From Gorsachius magnificus (lineage: Eukaryota > Chordata > Aves > Pelecaniformes > Ardeidae): a stretch of DNA of 64,000 bases. Positions 1 through 12,941 of this stretch are shown here, in pieces. Location: positions 148,024,258 to 148,088,257 of the forward strand of contig CM067081.1 of assembly GCA_034008185.1 (NCBI GenBank), written 5' to 3'. Position 1 is the stretch's first letter. Each line of letters begins with the position of its first letter. The position numbers were made by a program, and so were the translations under genes. The notes under the pieces are model-generated. The model saw only the letters and a list, made by a program, of their open reading frames with translations, was not told the DNA's origin and made no database searches.

Positions 1-894
1 AAGGAATAATTGTGTGGAATCTCACCTTATAAAGGATGTTTTTCTCTGTGAGAAGTAGACCTGGTGCTGCCCAGAGCAGGGGGAGCTAATGCTGATGTAA
101 CCAGTGCAGCTTCCACCCTTTGCATTCTGGTTCCCTCTAATCTGGCAGGTCACAGGCACAACTGGCCCCTAAAGGGAACCAGCAGTTGGAGAAGTCAGCT
201 GGGGATGGATACGAGGAGTAGCTGGAAGCATGAGAGCAACCCCTTCTTCCACCCCTCCTTGGACTACACAGCCGGTACCTCATCACCTGCAGGTCAGAAC
301 ATGACAAATTTCTACTTCAATTTTTCCCAGAGGAGCAACACCTATGTAATACTGCAAGATCTTTTTAGGGTGTTTTCATAGTGCTCACTGACTGAGACAG
401 CATCGGCCACCTTTCCACCTCACCTTTTCATCTTTTCTCACACCAGCAGCTCTCCTGCTGCCGCTGACCACTCGTCATTCTGCATCCAGGCAACACGCTC
501 TGCGAGCTTTCCATCTGTTCCCTTTGTTCTTCCCAGAAGAAAAACCTGGTCAATAAAATGCTTGCCAGGCAATACGGATTTTTATGCCAGATTCCAGACC
601 TTAGGCTGAAAGAATTCAGCACAGATCCAGTGAAATCAACACATTACACGTATTTATTAATTTCTCTGCACACCCCATGGAGGGAAGGTAGCCTCCTGGA
701 AAGCAGCAGGATACCATACATTGAATCTTCTACAGTGACCCTTTCAAGTGACCCCAGCCAACTGTGGTGCACCTGCATAAGTGGAACATGAGCTGATTCA
801 ATGCTGCCCATTTCTTGAATTTGGAGTGTTTAAATGCATCATCATCCTCTTACTTTGGCTTCTTTGTGGGTACAAACACATGCATAACAGGTCT

Positions 895-945
895 CATATA
901 TATATATACAAACACACATATATTTATATAGTGTTTGTATACAAG
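895..945. repeat. TA/CA-rich low-complexity patch
   Basis: A (TA)n run is followed by mixed CACA and TATA units and a GTTTGTATAC element. It has imperfect dyad symmetry and looks like a decayed microsatellite. Confidence 0.6.
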
Positions 946-2953
946 TGAAGCATTTTCTTTTGTTTTATAATTATTTTATTTTACTGTTCATTCCTGTATT
1001 TCATTCATAAGAATGAAGGCATAGAAATAACGTATGTACTACAATCAGAACGTTTCCTTAGTGAATGAAACTATGAAGAAACAGAAATATTTGTTTAAAA
1101 AGTGCATTTAAACACAATACCATCAAATAAACAGATACATCAGCTAAATTCACCCTTTGCTGAAATGTGGGTTCCCCTTGAATATAAATTTTTTAACTAC
1201 GGTCAGTGACTGCACTCAACCAGAGCCCTGTCAATAACTGGCAAATTCTCTTCTGGTGTCACGCACCTGAAGCCAAAATTCCCTGCAGGTATAACCCAGG
1301 GAAGTTAACAGAGCTACCAAGAATCCAACATCGCAAAAGAGCATGGCGTGTGACTCCAAATACGCAGTTAAAACCACAAAGAGCAATTTAGCTGGGTCAA
1401 CGATGCTGTTGCCTGACCCAAGGAGGGAACCGAAGACTAACAATTCCCCTCTCTTCAGTCGGTGAAACTGGTATTTTGCAATGGGACGAGCGTTTTAATC
1501 ACCACTCTCCCAGAGCAGTGTTTCATTTTGTGCCTGATGAGCAGAATCGCACATTTGTGGTGGATGACTCCCTGTGCCTGAAGGCTCGCAGCCACGTCCC
1601 CCATGGCTGTGGCCTCTCCAGCTCCTCGCCCAAGCCACCCGCAGGTGGCAATGTTGGATCGGTTTTTACGGGTTTCGTTACACATCGTAGCCTGATGAGG
1701 CAACACGATTGTCTTCTCACTGCTCGTCTTTTCCATTTCTTAGATCTTGTTGATTTTTATCCTCCGCCGGGCACCCACCATAAGACAGACTCTGGTGTTG
1801 AATTCACTTACGATTTGCTAATACTCGTGCCTTTTCTATCTCCTTTCCCCTCATTTACAAGCTTTTCTGAACATGTTTTCTGGAGTGATGAAGTTTTTGG
1901 AGTATGGAAGAATTAGATTTCATTATATTCTCTGCTTGATTCTTTCTATGGCCTATACTTGGCTGACCTTGGCAGGCTCAAAGGAGATGTAAATTACCAC
2001 TCCAGGTTCAATATGTTTAAGACTCCTTCAGGCCGAGGATTTATTCCAGAAGCCTCGATACTTTAAGTACTGCTACAAGGAAGAGCTATTATTCATCATT
2101 TCTCTTCCTTTTTTTTTCTCCACAGATGTGTAGCTGGTGGGTACTATATCCCCCTAGACCTCATTACTGACCCATAACGTAGCGTTCATCGCGGTTGAAC
2201 TGCATATGGTTTAGCCTCCTACATCATCATGCCAATCAAAGGTACAGAAATTAAATGACAAATGCAGCAACCTGGCCGTGCTGTCCGTGGGCACGCTTTA
2301 TCACACCATATCTGCAGGCATGGGAACCCCAGCCCTGAGCGTGGCTGGGGCCTGATTGCTAAAGAGGGCATGCGAGAAGGTGGAAAGGAAGCGCTTCTTC
2401 CTCTAAAAGTCTCTGGGTGGGACTCTGAGGAGGGTAACAAGGAGAGATGACAACAGTGTGAATCCCTGCAGAAATTTTGGCAACGTATTGTAAATGAGGA
2501 GTATACAGCTGGGAGTTGGAAAGGAGCTGCTCAGCCGCAACACCTCCAACTGGAAGCCACAAAGATCGTGCACATCTCGGGACCCCAGCTCTCTTACTTG
2601 GCTGGATGAGTGAAGGACATTTCCACCTTCTTCAGTGGAAGCACCGGAGAGAAACCAGTGCTCACAGCTGGTGATTAACTACCACAGGGAGCAAAAGATT
2701 ATTTTAAAATAATCTCTTAAACCCTTTTAAAATTCTCATAAACCTAATATTACATGTGCAGCAAAGAGCATCAGCTTACAAATACCGCTCATTTACCATG
2801 CATATGTTGTTGGGCTGGCAAGAGGAGACAATGCATCTTTTGCATGGTGGTTACTCTGAATCTATTTCAAACTGTCTGAAAGATACTGTTTATTAATTGT
2901 CTCCTGGTGGCTTACCAGTGTACCCCTGTAAGGTCCATATCCGGTTCCAAACA

Positions 2954-2967
2954 GGGGGAGGGGGGGG
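2954..2967. repeat. short poly-G tract
   Basis: Five Gs, one A and eight Gs in a row lie in otherwise mixed sequence. It is a simple homopolymer-type tract with no associated gene. Confidence 0.7.
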
Positions 2968-5900
2968 AATCACAGTTATCTTTCCATCAAAGGCTTCAAA
3001 GCTTTTGAGGAACAGAAGTAAGCCCCAGAAGGTGCTAGCAGTTGGGAGGGGAATAACTAATCACTTCCAAATTTAAGGATCAAATTTAAGAACCTAGTTA
3101 CAGTAGGATCCTTCTATTTTCAATGGAGAGACTTGAAGGAGTTCAGCTGTTAAACTTTCTACAAGGACTGTATCAGAGCTGAACAATGACTGTGCTTCTA
3201 ACTCAGGCATCCGAGGTAGCAGGAATTCCCGCTTCCTCAATTCTTGATTTCTTTTCATAGAAAAGCAATCACATAGCTTCTATTATTTTTTTTATATTAA
3301 TTTGCATGAGCTTGGGAAAAGCACTACAGAAGCACCAATAACTAGACTAGTGACCACAGACTATGCTTCTCCAGATGCACCACAGATCAGAAAAAAAAAT
3401 ACCGTCATGTAGCTTATTTCAGATATGGAAATTATACACTGTGAATATTGCTATCCCATAGGAGAGTGTGCCAACATTTGAACTTTTGTTTCACACACTC
3501 TATTAGCAGCAGGACTGTGATCAGGAAAGAAACTTAACAGTAATCCCACCCTCAGAAATCCTCTGGAGAACTTGCTGCTGAGAAACTCCATCCTGAAGGC
3601 TGCCAGAAGCTCTAATCAGCTAATATATCAAAGCTCTAGTGCATCCTGTCTACTCCCCCGATCTCAGCAAGAGATAAAAATAATTCTCATGGGTCAAATT
3701 ACAAATCTAAGAATAAGCAAGAAAATATGCATTACTCCACTCTGCAAGACTGTGAATGGATGATGGCGATCAAGACAATGCTTTGATGCTGCATCCATTA
3801 CATTCTTACATATATTTCAAATTCTGTGTTTCTTGAATTTAACGTCTGCACAGGAAGCCAGAGGTGAGTGGAGGCATGTCGCTTACTTCCACGCTTTATG
3901 CCAGCCAGACACACTCACATTTTTTTGCCTTTGTTGGGATTCAAACAGGGTAAACGGTCACTGTAACAAAGCAGTTAATTTGTCATACAATGAAATGGAA
4001 AACGAGATTTTGAGAGTCAGGAGACATTTCTTCCTCTTCCCAATTCAAGCCTTTAGAAGGTCACACGGTACCAGCCAAGGAGTCACTGTCAGCATCAGGC
4101 TTACGGAGCCCACGTGACTGCTGCTGTACAGCTCCTTCTCACCGGTTTTACACAGTTTCTCAGATGTGGAGATGGATTATACCCCTAATTACACTTTCAT
4201 CTTCATAAGTCCATCTGAGTTAACTTTCTGAAAATATCAAGTTATTCAGCTAACAGCAGAAAGAAACAAAACCAGATTATTCCCTGGGATAATATCCTTC
4301 TTTTTAGTGTCTTGTGCAGAATGAATAGTAATTTCAAACCTGAACACTCAAGAGGCACCCACCTACTGCAGAGTATATGATTAACCTCAGTTTGCCTGAA
4401 GCCATCAGAGCAGTGGGAGGCAGCCACTTCTGGAGCATTTGTACCCAAGTGCTTTCTTGAGGATCCTCTCCCATCCTGAGCAAGTAAAAGGTAAAAGTCA
4501 TAGGATGATCTATATGAATCCTTCAGTCTTCTTAGGCACTATAAAACCCCCGCAGATTCTTAGATAAGTGCAGATTCCCTTCTTTAAGAATGCTGCCAAC
4601 AATACAGGCTCTAATATTTTGTAATTATTTTATTTTGGGTTTTTTACCAGCTGCAGAATTTCCCGAGCAGGTGTTTTCATGAAGGAAGAGGCATTATCCC
4701 AAGTTGGACTCTGGTACTTTTACACAGTAAACATGACTTTGCTAAACAAGTAGCTAGCCCTACAAGTTTCACTGGGGCTACTTTTGGAAAACATTATTGC
4801 TCAGTTGAGCTAAAGCAACCCTGGAATATCCTGTGTGAGCAAGTGGGACTGCAGGAGGCTATAGGTCAATAACCTTGGATGTATTTTACATAACAGATCA
4901 AATAGCTGTAAATTATCCCTGAGGTGGGCAAGATTAAGTCAGATAAGAGCATTGGCTGTGGTCATGCAGAGCTTCAAGACTCTGTTCCAAGTCCAGGCTT
5001 TTTGGAAGCCAGTGATTAAACACTGGAAAAAATGCAAAATGTTTCAGATAATTAGAACCATTTATTCAGTGGGAAAGGGCATGAACTGCATTTTCTTAAA
5101 GAAAAGCAAATGTAGAAGGACTACTACCAGCTTGGTTGGACTCCAAAAGCACATCTTCCCTATTAAGGTTAGATGATTCCCATGTGGGGTAGTAGACAAA
5201 AGGACTCTTGTTGGTTGTTTGCTATCTACGCTTATTTACCACATATAATGAAGTGTGGCATAAATGAAAATGAAGTGGTATGCTGCAGAAATTTTCTTAG
5301 TAGGTATTTGGGTGGTCAAAATCTCTTGGGGGGTTTGCAGTAAAAGTTAATTCTGGGGCAACCTTTGCTTTGCATAATGAGAGCCTAAACAGCTGGAGGT
5401 CTACCCGAAATCTGGATGTAGCACTCCGGCAGCTTGAGGACCATCTGCAGTTACTTTCATTCATGTCTTCCTCTTAATCATCTTAATGGTTAACCAGTAT
5501 ATCATCCAGTGGAAATGCTAAAATACCATAAGCCATAGATTCTGAATGAGCAATTCCTGCATCACATCAGTAATTTATATTTAGTTTATAGCAGGGCTTT
5601 TAAAAACATCTTTTTAGAAAGATGTCCAGTTTAGATTAAGATATAATGAGGCAGTCTGTTTAAATAATTTGAAAATTATTTCAAATCTCTATCCAAATAC
5701 AAATGAAACTGAACATGAACACTTTTGGAGCACCGAGGAATTTAGTCACCTTCTTTACATCCTGTTTCTCTTCCTCTACATGTGCTTATAACTGGAGACA
5801 ACTCAGATTAAATCTAGATGTCTATGTCTGGATCTGAACATCCTGTCTCAAATGGTACAAACCACAGCCCCAGATCCAAACACCCAAGAAACAAAAAAAT

Positions 5901-8900
5901 AAAATTGGATCCTAATGCAAATCCTGGAAAGCTCAAGGAGTTCTAAACCACCTCATTGAGCCAGCAAGTGTGAGCTCAAACTTGAAGCTGAACTCTGACC
6001 CACATATGAGCTCCTGATTCCTGGGTTATTTGCACAAATCACTCCTTATAAAGCAAATTTTTATCACATTTGGTTTGGAAAGGAGCATGCAGAACCCCAA
6101 ATGCAGCAGTCCTGGGGCGAGCACCAGGCATAACTGGCCCTGCAGGACATGAAACCACTCAAAGCCCGGCTACAGGAGGTGGCGGCGTGGCCACGCTCCC
6201 ACCCCAGGAGCCTGCAGGCACTGCCCTGCCAGGCTGCCTGCCCCAGGGCTGGGAGGGCCAGCAGGGCTGGTCCCTTTGCTGAAACGCAGCCTGGCCTCAG
6301 AGTGGGGAGACCGCAGGCAGACCCGGCCACCCACCTGCAAATCCAGGGTCCCCCAAATGAGTGTCCTTGGTGTCACCCCCTGAGGAGGGCTGGCTGGCTT
6401 CAGGCTGGCTCCAAGTGCTCCCACGTTGCTTAGCATTGAACGGTCTTACACAACCCACATCCAGTGCTGAGCAGTTATCCACAATCTGTTTCCATCTCTA
6501 CAGATGTTGCCACAGGCATACTTGCCTTATGAAATGAAATTCGCCATTCAGACACTGCCTTTTTCTCCCAGAGCCAAAATACCTCTCTCTTGTCTACCTG
6601 AGAAGGTAACTAACTGCATTAGTCATCATCACTTTAAATGGGTCAGTAACGATTCCAGCTCAAGGAACAGCAATCTGCAAGGAATGGGGTATGATAAAGG
6701 TTGCATCAGTATGCTGATGGAAAGTAGTTAAGAATATATTATATATACCATTTACATACACGTACCATTAAACTGACTGTGCATCTTCAAAACCGTGCAA
6801 ACAGAAGAGTGGTATACACCACTCAGATAACCATATGAATAGCAGAGGTATTTATCTGAGAAGAAAGCCAAGCTGACCTGAACAAATCTGGATGGAAAGT
6901 TTGAGGGCAAAAAAGGAATTCTACCACAACAAAAGTTTTCAGTTCTCAAAAACATTGTGTTTCTTCAAAACCTATTTAGAAATTATTGTAATTGAAAAAA
7001 AAAAGTTGAATATGTTTAAATAATAGTAATGCTGTTTTCCTCCAGTAGGTTTTGCTACAACTTCCCTACTAACACTCGCTTGACTTCAGCAACCCATCGA
7101 TATGCAAACAGCCAGCGCCTTCTATCTCTCTTGCAAGTTCAGCTCATTCCCAGTCCTTACCAATTCACCAAGATCATTTCTTTGAGGGTTCAGTCCTGCA
7201 AATTACTGATATTCTGGGCTTAGTCTACAAAGCACTTGGGCAGACATTTGGCTTTAGTGAAACTATTGTGACTTCAGTGAGACTGCTGATGGAGTTAGAG
7301 TTTAAGACTTGAGTACTGTTTTGGATCAGGGCCAGAGCAGGTTTTTCTTTGCAGGATTAAGTCCTAAATCTCCCTCCAGAAGTGATTCAGTTCCAGTTCT
7401 TTACCCATTGTTTCGTTCTCTGCATTTCTTCATTTGCTTTTATCTTTTGGATGAAAATCAAGGCCTAAGGCCTGATTCACTCATATTGTTGCTCTTTTAC
7501 ATGTGCATAATAACTTCAAGGAAGTGTCTTAAATCTGTGAAAATTATTATCTGGGTGAATGGATGTGTTTATACATTACTGCTTTTAGACAGCCGGTCAC
7601 TAGGAAAAAAATCTTTCCCATCGTAGATCCTGCTGTACAGTTGCATAAAACTATACCAAAGTATAAATTTTCTCCTCTTTGTGATGAGAGAGTAAAAAAG
7701 CACAGGTTCTTTGGCAACAAGATAAGCACAGGCTCTTCCTGACAACAACCATAAACCAAGAGGGCTTAAACAAAAAAGAGGTCAAAGAGATTAAAATCCT
7801 TTAATGTATTCCAATAAGCTTTAGAGGCCTGCATGATTATGTGAGATGATAAACTTTTAGATGTAACAAGTCTTTCAAAAACATAAATTCACAATATTTT
7901 TGGCAAAAATCCCTGGGGTAGAAATCTGTGGTACGCTAGGGAATAAATTCTCATTCAAGTGTGAGGTGTTGGAAAATTCTGTGTTTTCTTTCACTCTAGT
8001 TGAATTCAAAACATATCAAAGACAGCCCTTAGCATTGCTTTACATTTCAACTCCCACGCTATTTCACTATGTTTTCTCAGTTTAAAATTCTTTGACAAAG
8101 TTTTCTGGGTAATATCTTATAATTTCCACAGGCTACTATACTTGACACCATCTTATTCCACACAGATGGGCAAAACCTGCTCTTTCCCTGTCTCCTCAAA
8201 AGGATGCAGAACAGGAAAAGCAATCTCTTTACTTCCACAGAGTTCCCCTCCACAGCCCTGACAGTAGCTCAGTCTGAACTTCATGTGAGCAGATTTGCAG
8301 CTCACAGCAAGTTTTGCAGTTAAATAGAGCCCTAGAAAGCAATCACATCTCATTGCAAGGCTGGTCAAAGCTTGTCTTAGACAAGCTGTGTAATAGGCAA
8401 ACTACATAAGAAGCAAAGCAAATCCTTTCAGAGTCAATCATGATTTAGGGAAAGTGCATCATCTGGCAAAACCTCCATTCTTTATTTATCAGCTGAAATA
8501 CATCTTGCCTAATCTAGTAAACAACACAACAATCTTGAATTAACTTTAAGACAAATGATCCTAAGCAGATTGTTCCCACTTTGATCTCAATAGCAGTGCT
8601 AGAATTTTAAATATTTAGTATTTTTACTATAACTACAAATTGCTTCTAATGTAGTAAATAATTCCTTAATCCTGCTTTGCTTTAATATGTTGGGCACTTA
8701 GTTGTTCTTTTTCAAAGGATTATTACTTGACTATCCTACAAAAACCAGGTGGTTATTGTGCAAGTGTATCTAAGCACATATTTCTGCGAGGAAAGAATGC
8801 TTCTGGCTAAAGTCAATATAACTAAGGACAAAATCCCACAAACAAAATCTGCTTTGGTAAAAGTTAATGGTAGGATGCATTTTAATTCTTTATTGTCAAT

Positions 8901-11790
8901 ATTAAAATAATCTTGTGCCTATTATTCCTTCAGGGTGTGATTTAACAAAAATATGTGCAGTGGCACAACCTTCCGCAAGAAAAGCAAGCTGAGCTGACCA
9001 CGGAATAGGTGTATCTTAAGGAGTAGTGAAATCTCATTGCAGTTGAGTGGTATGCTGAATAATTCCATCGGTTCCACCGTCAGCACAAGTCCCTGACTTT
9101 TGGACCAAGGAGAATACAGCCTGAATGCAGAGAAGCTGTGTATTAGCCACATTTATACTAATTTGCTGAGATATTAGAAGGCAGACTTCGTCTTGCTGCC
9201 AGATGGCTCCCAGCTGCCTTTTGGTGGAAGCAAGGCAGTCTGCGACTGCTGGTGCATGCTGGGGTCTCGCCTTGACTTGTGTCAAAATACGTCTGGATGT
9301 GCACTCAGCCTGGAAGCCTAAAAACCGTTCCCAGGTTCTGGAGTCTGGGTGTAGCCCAATTTAAGCAGAAAATAAAGAATGGATCCAAAAAGGTATTTAG
9401 AAGTCTGAATTTCTACTCATGTTCTTTTAAGAACTGTAATTAAATATCTAATTGTCTTCATGTTCCTTCCTACAGGTAAATGTTACAGAACATTTCTGTG
9501 GCGTCTTTTACCATGTGCAACTCCTACAAAGAAAGCTTGCTGCCTTTCATAACAGCTGCAGTTCCCACACTGATTTAAACTGTCTCTCTGTTTAGAAGGT
9601 ATTGTATTATTACAGCCTTTTCTGTACAGATTCAGGTTGAATATGTATTTTATGTGCTGTTTAAATATATTATATACAAAAAAAAAAAAGCAAAAAGGAC
9701 TCACACAATACAAAATGCCAGAATTAATCTATCCAAAAGCCTTCCTAATTCACCTTTGCTGGGTGTATACTCAGTGATACATTTCTTAATTATATGATGC
9801 AAGCCATTAATTTCCCCTTGGAAACCAGCCTTTTCCACCAAGCCTCTCCCTGAAGGACTTTGCCATTGTTGCAGATAATCCACCTAACTAGCACATTCCT
9901 CCCAACAACATGTTCCCAAAGCCATTAAGACTAATTAATGCTATAAGTAACCAGCAAAACATGCCTACTGGCAAAGATCACTGCTTCAGGACTAGATCTC
10001 ATAGTCCCTGCAAAACTGAGCTCTAACCGATGGGCACCACTAAGGAGCAGTGCAGCTGCAAAATACCTTAATCAAGGTCAAAATTCAGCCCCTCTGTCTT
10101 CAAGGCCAGCCTGCATGCATGCTCACACAACTTTCCCAGCTGGGCTGAGATGGTACAGTGGGACCCTCTCCCTTATTGCTGCCCCTTTTTATGAACCGCA
10201 CAAGAGTTATGGAGGGCCGGTGACAACCGCTTTCCCCAGCACTTTTGTTTGCACGAGACTTGTAGCTTGTGTACGGAAAAATCTCCATGCAACAAGAACT
10301 CCTAAGCCCGTGCAAGAATCCCATAGTGAGAAAAATACCATGTACTCATGTTTTCACTCACCAATATGAAGTTAGAAATCCAATGAACTATGAAGCCATA
10401 CAACTAAAAGTGCTACTAGCATTTGAAACTTCAGAGAACCAATTTGCAGCACATTTCTGCAGTCTGTCCAAACCTGGTTATTCAAGAAAATTAGTTTTAT
10501 GTTCTTTCACTTAAGGTAGAAATGAGCATAAGATACAGTGAAGAAGGGACGTTGCCCATGTCCTACCGCAAGACTGCTGGAGCATGCGCCCACTCACTGT
10601 TGGCCTTTTGGAACACAGAATTCATGAGATAATAATCCACATACAGCCCTTGGCCAAGCCTTAACCTTTCAGAAACTCCAAAAATTTCCTTAGAAAGTTG
10701 AAATTTTTCATAGAGGAAAAAACAGTTGATAAATTTTTATGACTGAAGTTGATTTTACTTTGTACAAGTTAAAGCAAGAAACATTGGAGAGCTAATTTAT
10801 ATCACTGAATAAAATTGCTTTCCATTTTTTCCACATTGCTATGCCATACTTTTAGAGAAGATTATAGTAATGAATTTATCAGCAATTTTTCTTTAATCTC
10901 AATAAATGTATTATTTCAAGCTTCAGCATGCATAAAATCTATTTTTGCTATAGTATTAAAAATACTTCAAAAATATGCTCTTATCTACAGTCACTGAAAG
11001 CGTCTCCCCATTATTGCTTTGTTCTTGAAGAATTACAAAACTGCAACAGGCAATCCTTTAGGTAATGTACAACAGTATATTCTTCTAATATTTGGAAGAC
11101 ACTGGACTTTTCACATTTTTCAAACCCTTCAACACTGCCATCCAGGTCTTCAGAATAACCAGGGGGACAATGAAATAGTCCTTTTTCAACAAGAGAGAAA
11201 TGGACAACTTTGGACACATTTTAAGTATTTACCTATTTTGAAGTATCAGTGACTAAAAAGAAAAACATGTCCTTTCAAAATACCTAGTAATTGTTTTTAC
11301 AACTGAAAGAAGAACTTGTGTATTGTTAGGGAAACAAGGGGCTTTAAGCCCACGATGCCTAGACCAACCTTTTTAGCTGTGGGTGAATCTTGGAAAGCAA
11401 AGCTTTTATTTTATACCCGGATCATGTAGTTTCTGTGAATTGAGAATATTCCAGCCCACTCTGCTTCTATCATAAATATACTCCTGGTTTTGATCATCTA
11501 TATTTCTTGGGGAGAAGATGGCAATTATTATTTATTCGTTTATAGGTTTTGATTCTTTTAATTGGGGAAATTTTTCCTATGCATAAACAAAGTAAGCCTT
11601 ATGGCAATTAGTGTTATTTTTAGAAATCTGAAAAGTATTTTTTCTACTCATGCCAGAAAGTATGACCTCCTTTTTATGATACAATTATCATCATTATTGA
11701 ATATTATTACCATCAACTCATGTAAGCATGCAACTTTATCAACAAAAAACACAGAAATGCATTGAAATACATAAAATTCAACCTCAGACC

Positions 11791-11990
11791 ACAGAATCCT
11801 AGAATAATTCAGGTTGGATGCCACCTCAGCAGGTCAGCCTCCTGCTAAAGGCAGGCTCAGCACTGAACGCAGACCTGGTTGCCCACAGCTTTTTTCAGCC
11901 AGGTTTTAAAAGTTCTCAAGGACAGAGTCCACATCCTCTCTGGGTAGCCCTTTTCAAGGTCTAATTTTCTTTCCATTTATGTCAAACTGG
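11791..11990 (-). mobile_element. old CR1 LINE 3' end (3' part of a U6-5S-CR1 chimera)
   Basis: On the minus strand this matches the 3' region of an old CR1. The right part corresponds to the C-terminal end of the reverse-transcriptase ORF, recognisable around the block complementary to CCTCTCTGGGTAGCCC (11935-11950). The left part ends in the degenerate CR1 terminus AGAATCCTAGAATAATTC at 11793-11810. It is clearly more diverged than the other CR1 copies in the window. Its upstream end stops abruptly at 11990, where the 3' end of a 5S rRNA sequence in the same orientation begins. I read it as the portion of CR1 RNA that was reverse transcribed before the enzyme switched template. Confidence 0.75.
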
Positions 11991-12085
11991 AAGCCTACAG
12001 CACCCAGACGTCTCCCATCCAAGTACTGACTTTTGGGGTCTAACTTGAAGGTCAGACGAGCTCCAGTGTGTTCAGGGGCCCATGA
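11991..12085 (-). pseudogene. 5S rRNA pseudogene (middle of the U6-5S-CR1 chimera)
   Basis: The minus strand carries a recognisable 5S rRNA, the RNA polymerase III-transcribed large-subunit RNA. The 3' end is intact, reading GGTGCTGTAGGCTT. The conserved block AGTACTTGGATGGGAGAC is exact, at 12010-12027 on the + strand. Further upstream GCTCGTCTGACCTTCAAG and CTGAACAC are recognisable near 12044-12075. About eight bases are missing just 3' of the GGGAGAC block, and the 5' terminal helix is decayed or shortened. It is a pseudogene and cannot fold into normal 5S. It abuts the CR1 fragment exactly at the 5S 3' terminus and lies about a dozen bases from the U6 pseudogene, all on one strand. Confidence 0.85.
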
Positions 12086-12097
12086 CGATATGTCATG

Positions 12098-12194
12098 ATG
12101 TGGAATAACTCATAAATTTGCTTGTCATCCTTGCACAGGGCTGTGCTAATCTATATCCTCTTCCAAGTTTAGTGTATGCATACTAAAATGAGCT
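12098..12194 (-). pseudogene. U6 snRNA pseudogene (5' part of the U6-5S-CR1 chimera)
   Basis: The minus strand matches U6 spliceosomal snRNA over nearly its whole length. The best-kept block is CCCTGTGCAAGGATGACA (U6 has CCCTGCGCAAGGATGACA), followed by a decayed version of GCAAATTCGTGAAGCGTTCCA. Upstream, GATTAGCA, the TTGGAA region and ACTAAA of the 5' part are recognisable. The ACAGAGA box that pairs with the 5' splice site is degraded, so the copy is non-functional. No proximal sequence element or TATA box is visible upstream, as expected for a retroposed copy. Its 3' end leads directly into the 5S pseudogene. Confidence 0.82.
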
Positions 12195-12851
12195 TCAACT
12201 AAAGCAGTCACCTTATCTACTCTGCACCCCTCAACCATGGGCTAACAGGCTCCAGATACTGTGCCTTATTTAGTCCATGACAAATACAGGGGATGAAAAT
12301 TACATTTACATTCTAAAACACTGAGTGTATAGGTTAATCCTACCATACAACAGATGAGGTAGTCTAGAAATAAAAATATCCTTTCTCCGTTTCAGTGGTT
12401 GTTTCAGTCATTGCAGAAAAACCTTAGAGGGAGATGTAGGACCTTGGTTTTAAAGGTAGATGATGTTGTCTGAGAACAAGGGCACCTAACAGAAAGGCTT
12501 TTAGTAAATATAATTGTCAGTGAACTGAAACCCTATTGTAAACAAGCATTTCCAACACTTCTTTCAGGTATTCCCAATTCATTGCATTGGATTGACAAAG
12601 CTTTTCAGAGTTTAAGTATGAAACTGGGCAATCATAGGGTCTGAAGATTCTCCACCCCACTCTGGAAACGCTCACTCAGCCACTGCTATTGTCCTAAATA
12701 ACAGAGGGAAAGCATTTCTTGTTGTGCCTTGGCTACAGAGCTCCAATGCTGTTCTACTACAGTCTCAGCAGTTTGAAACCCAACACCAGCAGATTACAAA
12801 GAAGCCATTAATGGTCCAGTCTTTCTATTTGTTTCATTTTACTATGTATTA

Positions 12852-12941
12852 AATCATAGAAACATAGAATCATTTTGGTTGGAAAAGACCTCTAAGATCA
12901 TTGAGTCCAAATGTTAACCTAGCGCTGCCAAGTCCACCACT
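12852..12941 (-). mobile_element. 90-bp CR1 3'-end fragment
   Basis: The sequence from AATCATAGAAACATAGAATC through GTTGGAAAAGACCTCTAAG to CCAAGTCCACCACT is the reverse complement of the last ~90 bp of a CR1. It belongs to the same subfamily type as the 19.6-kb copy. It stops at 12941 against the 3' terminal repeats of a second minus-strand CR1. The simplest reading is a severely 5'-truncated insertion into, or next to, the tail of that neighbour. Confidence 0.85.

Larger units (their letters stand above)
1..11788. other. gene-free stretch left of the CR1 cluster
   Basis: No coding exon, RNA gene or repeat that I recognise lies here. Open frames are at most about 146 codons (1476-1916, +) and none resembles a known protein. 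The stretch has ordinary A/T-leaning composition with a TA/CA-rich patch at 895-945 and a G-rich run at 2954-2967. It lies about 15-26 kb upstream of the RERG CpG island, so it is either intergenic or an intron of an opposite-strand neighbour. In mammals PTPRO lies head-to-head with RERG, but I found no PTPRO exon. Confidence 0.5.

Noticed and set aside
1476..1916. 146-codon + strand frame
   Set aside because: Overlaps open frames on the other strand, has low-information composition and no domain.
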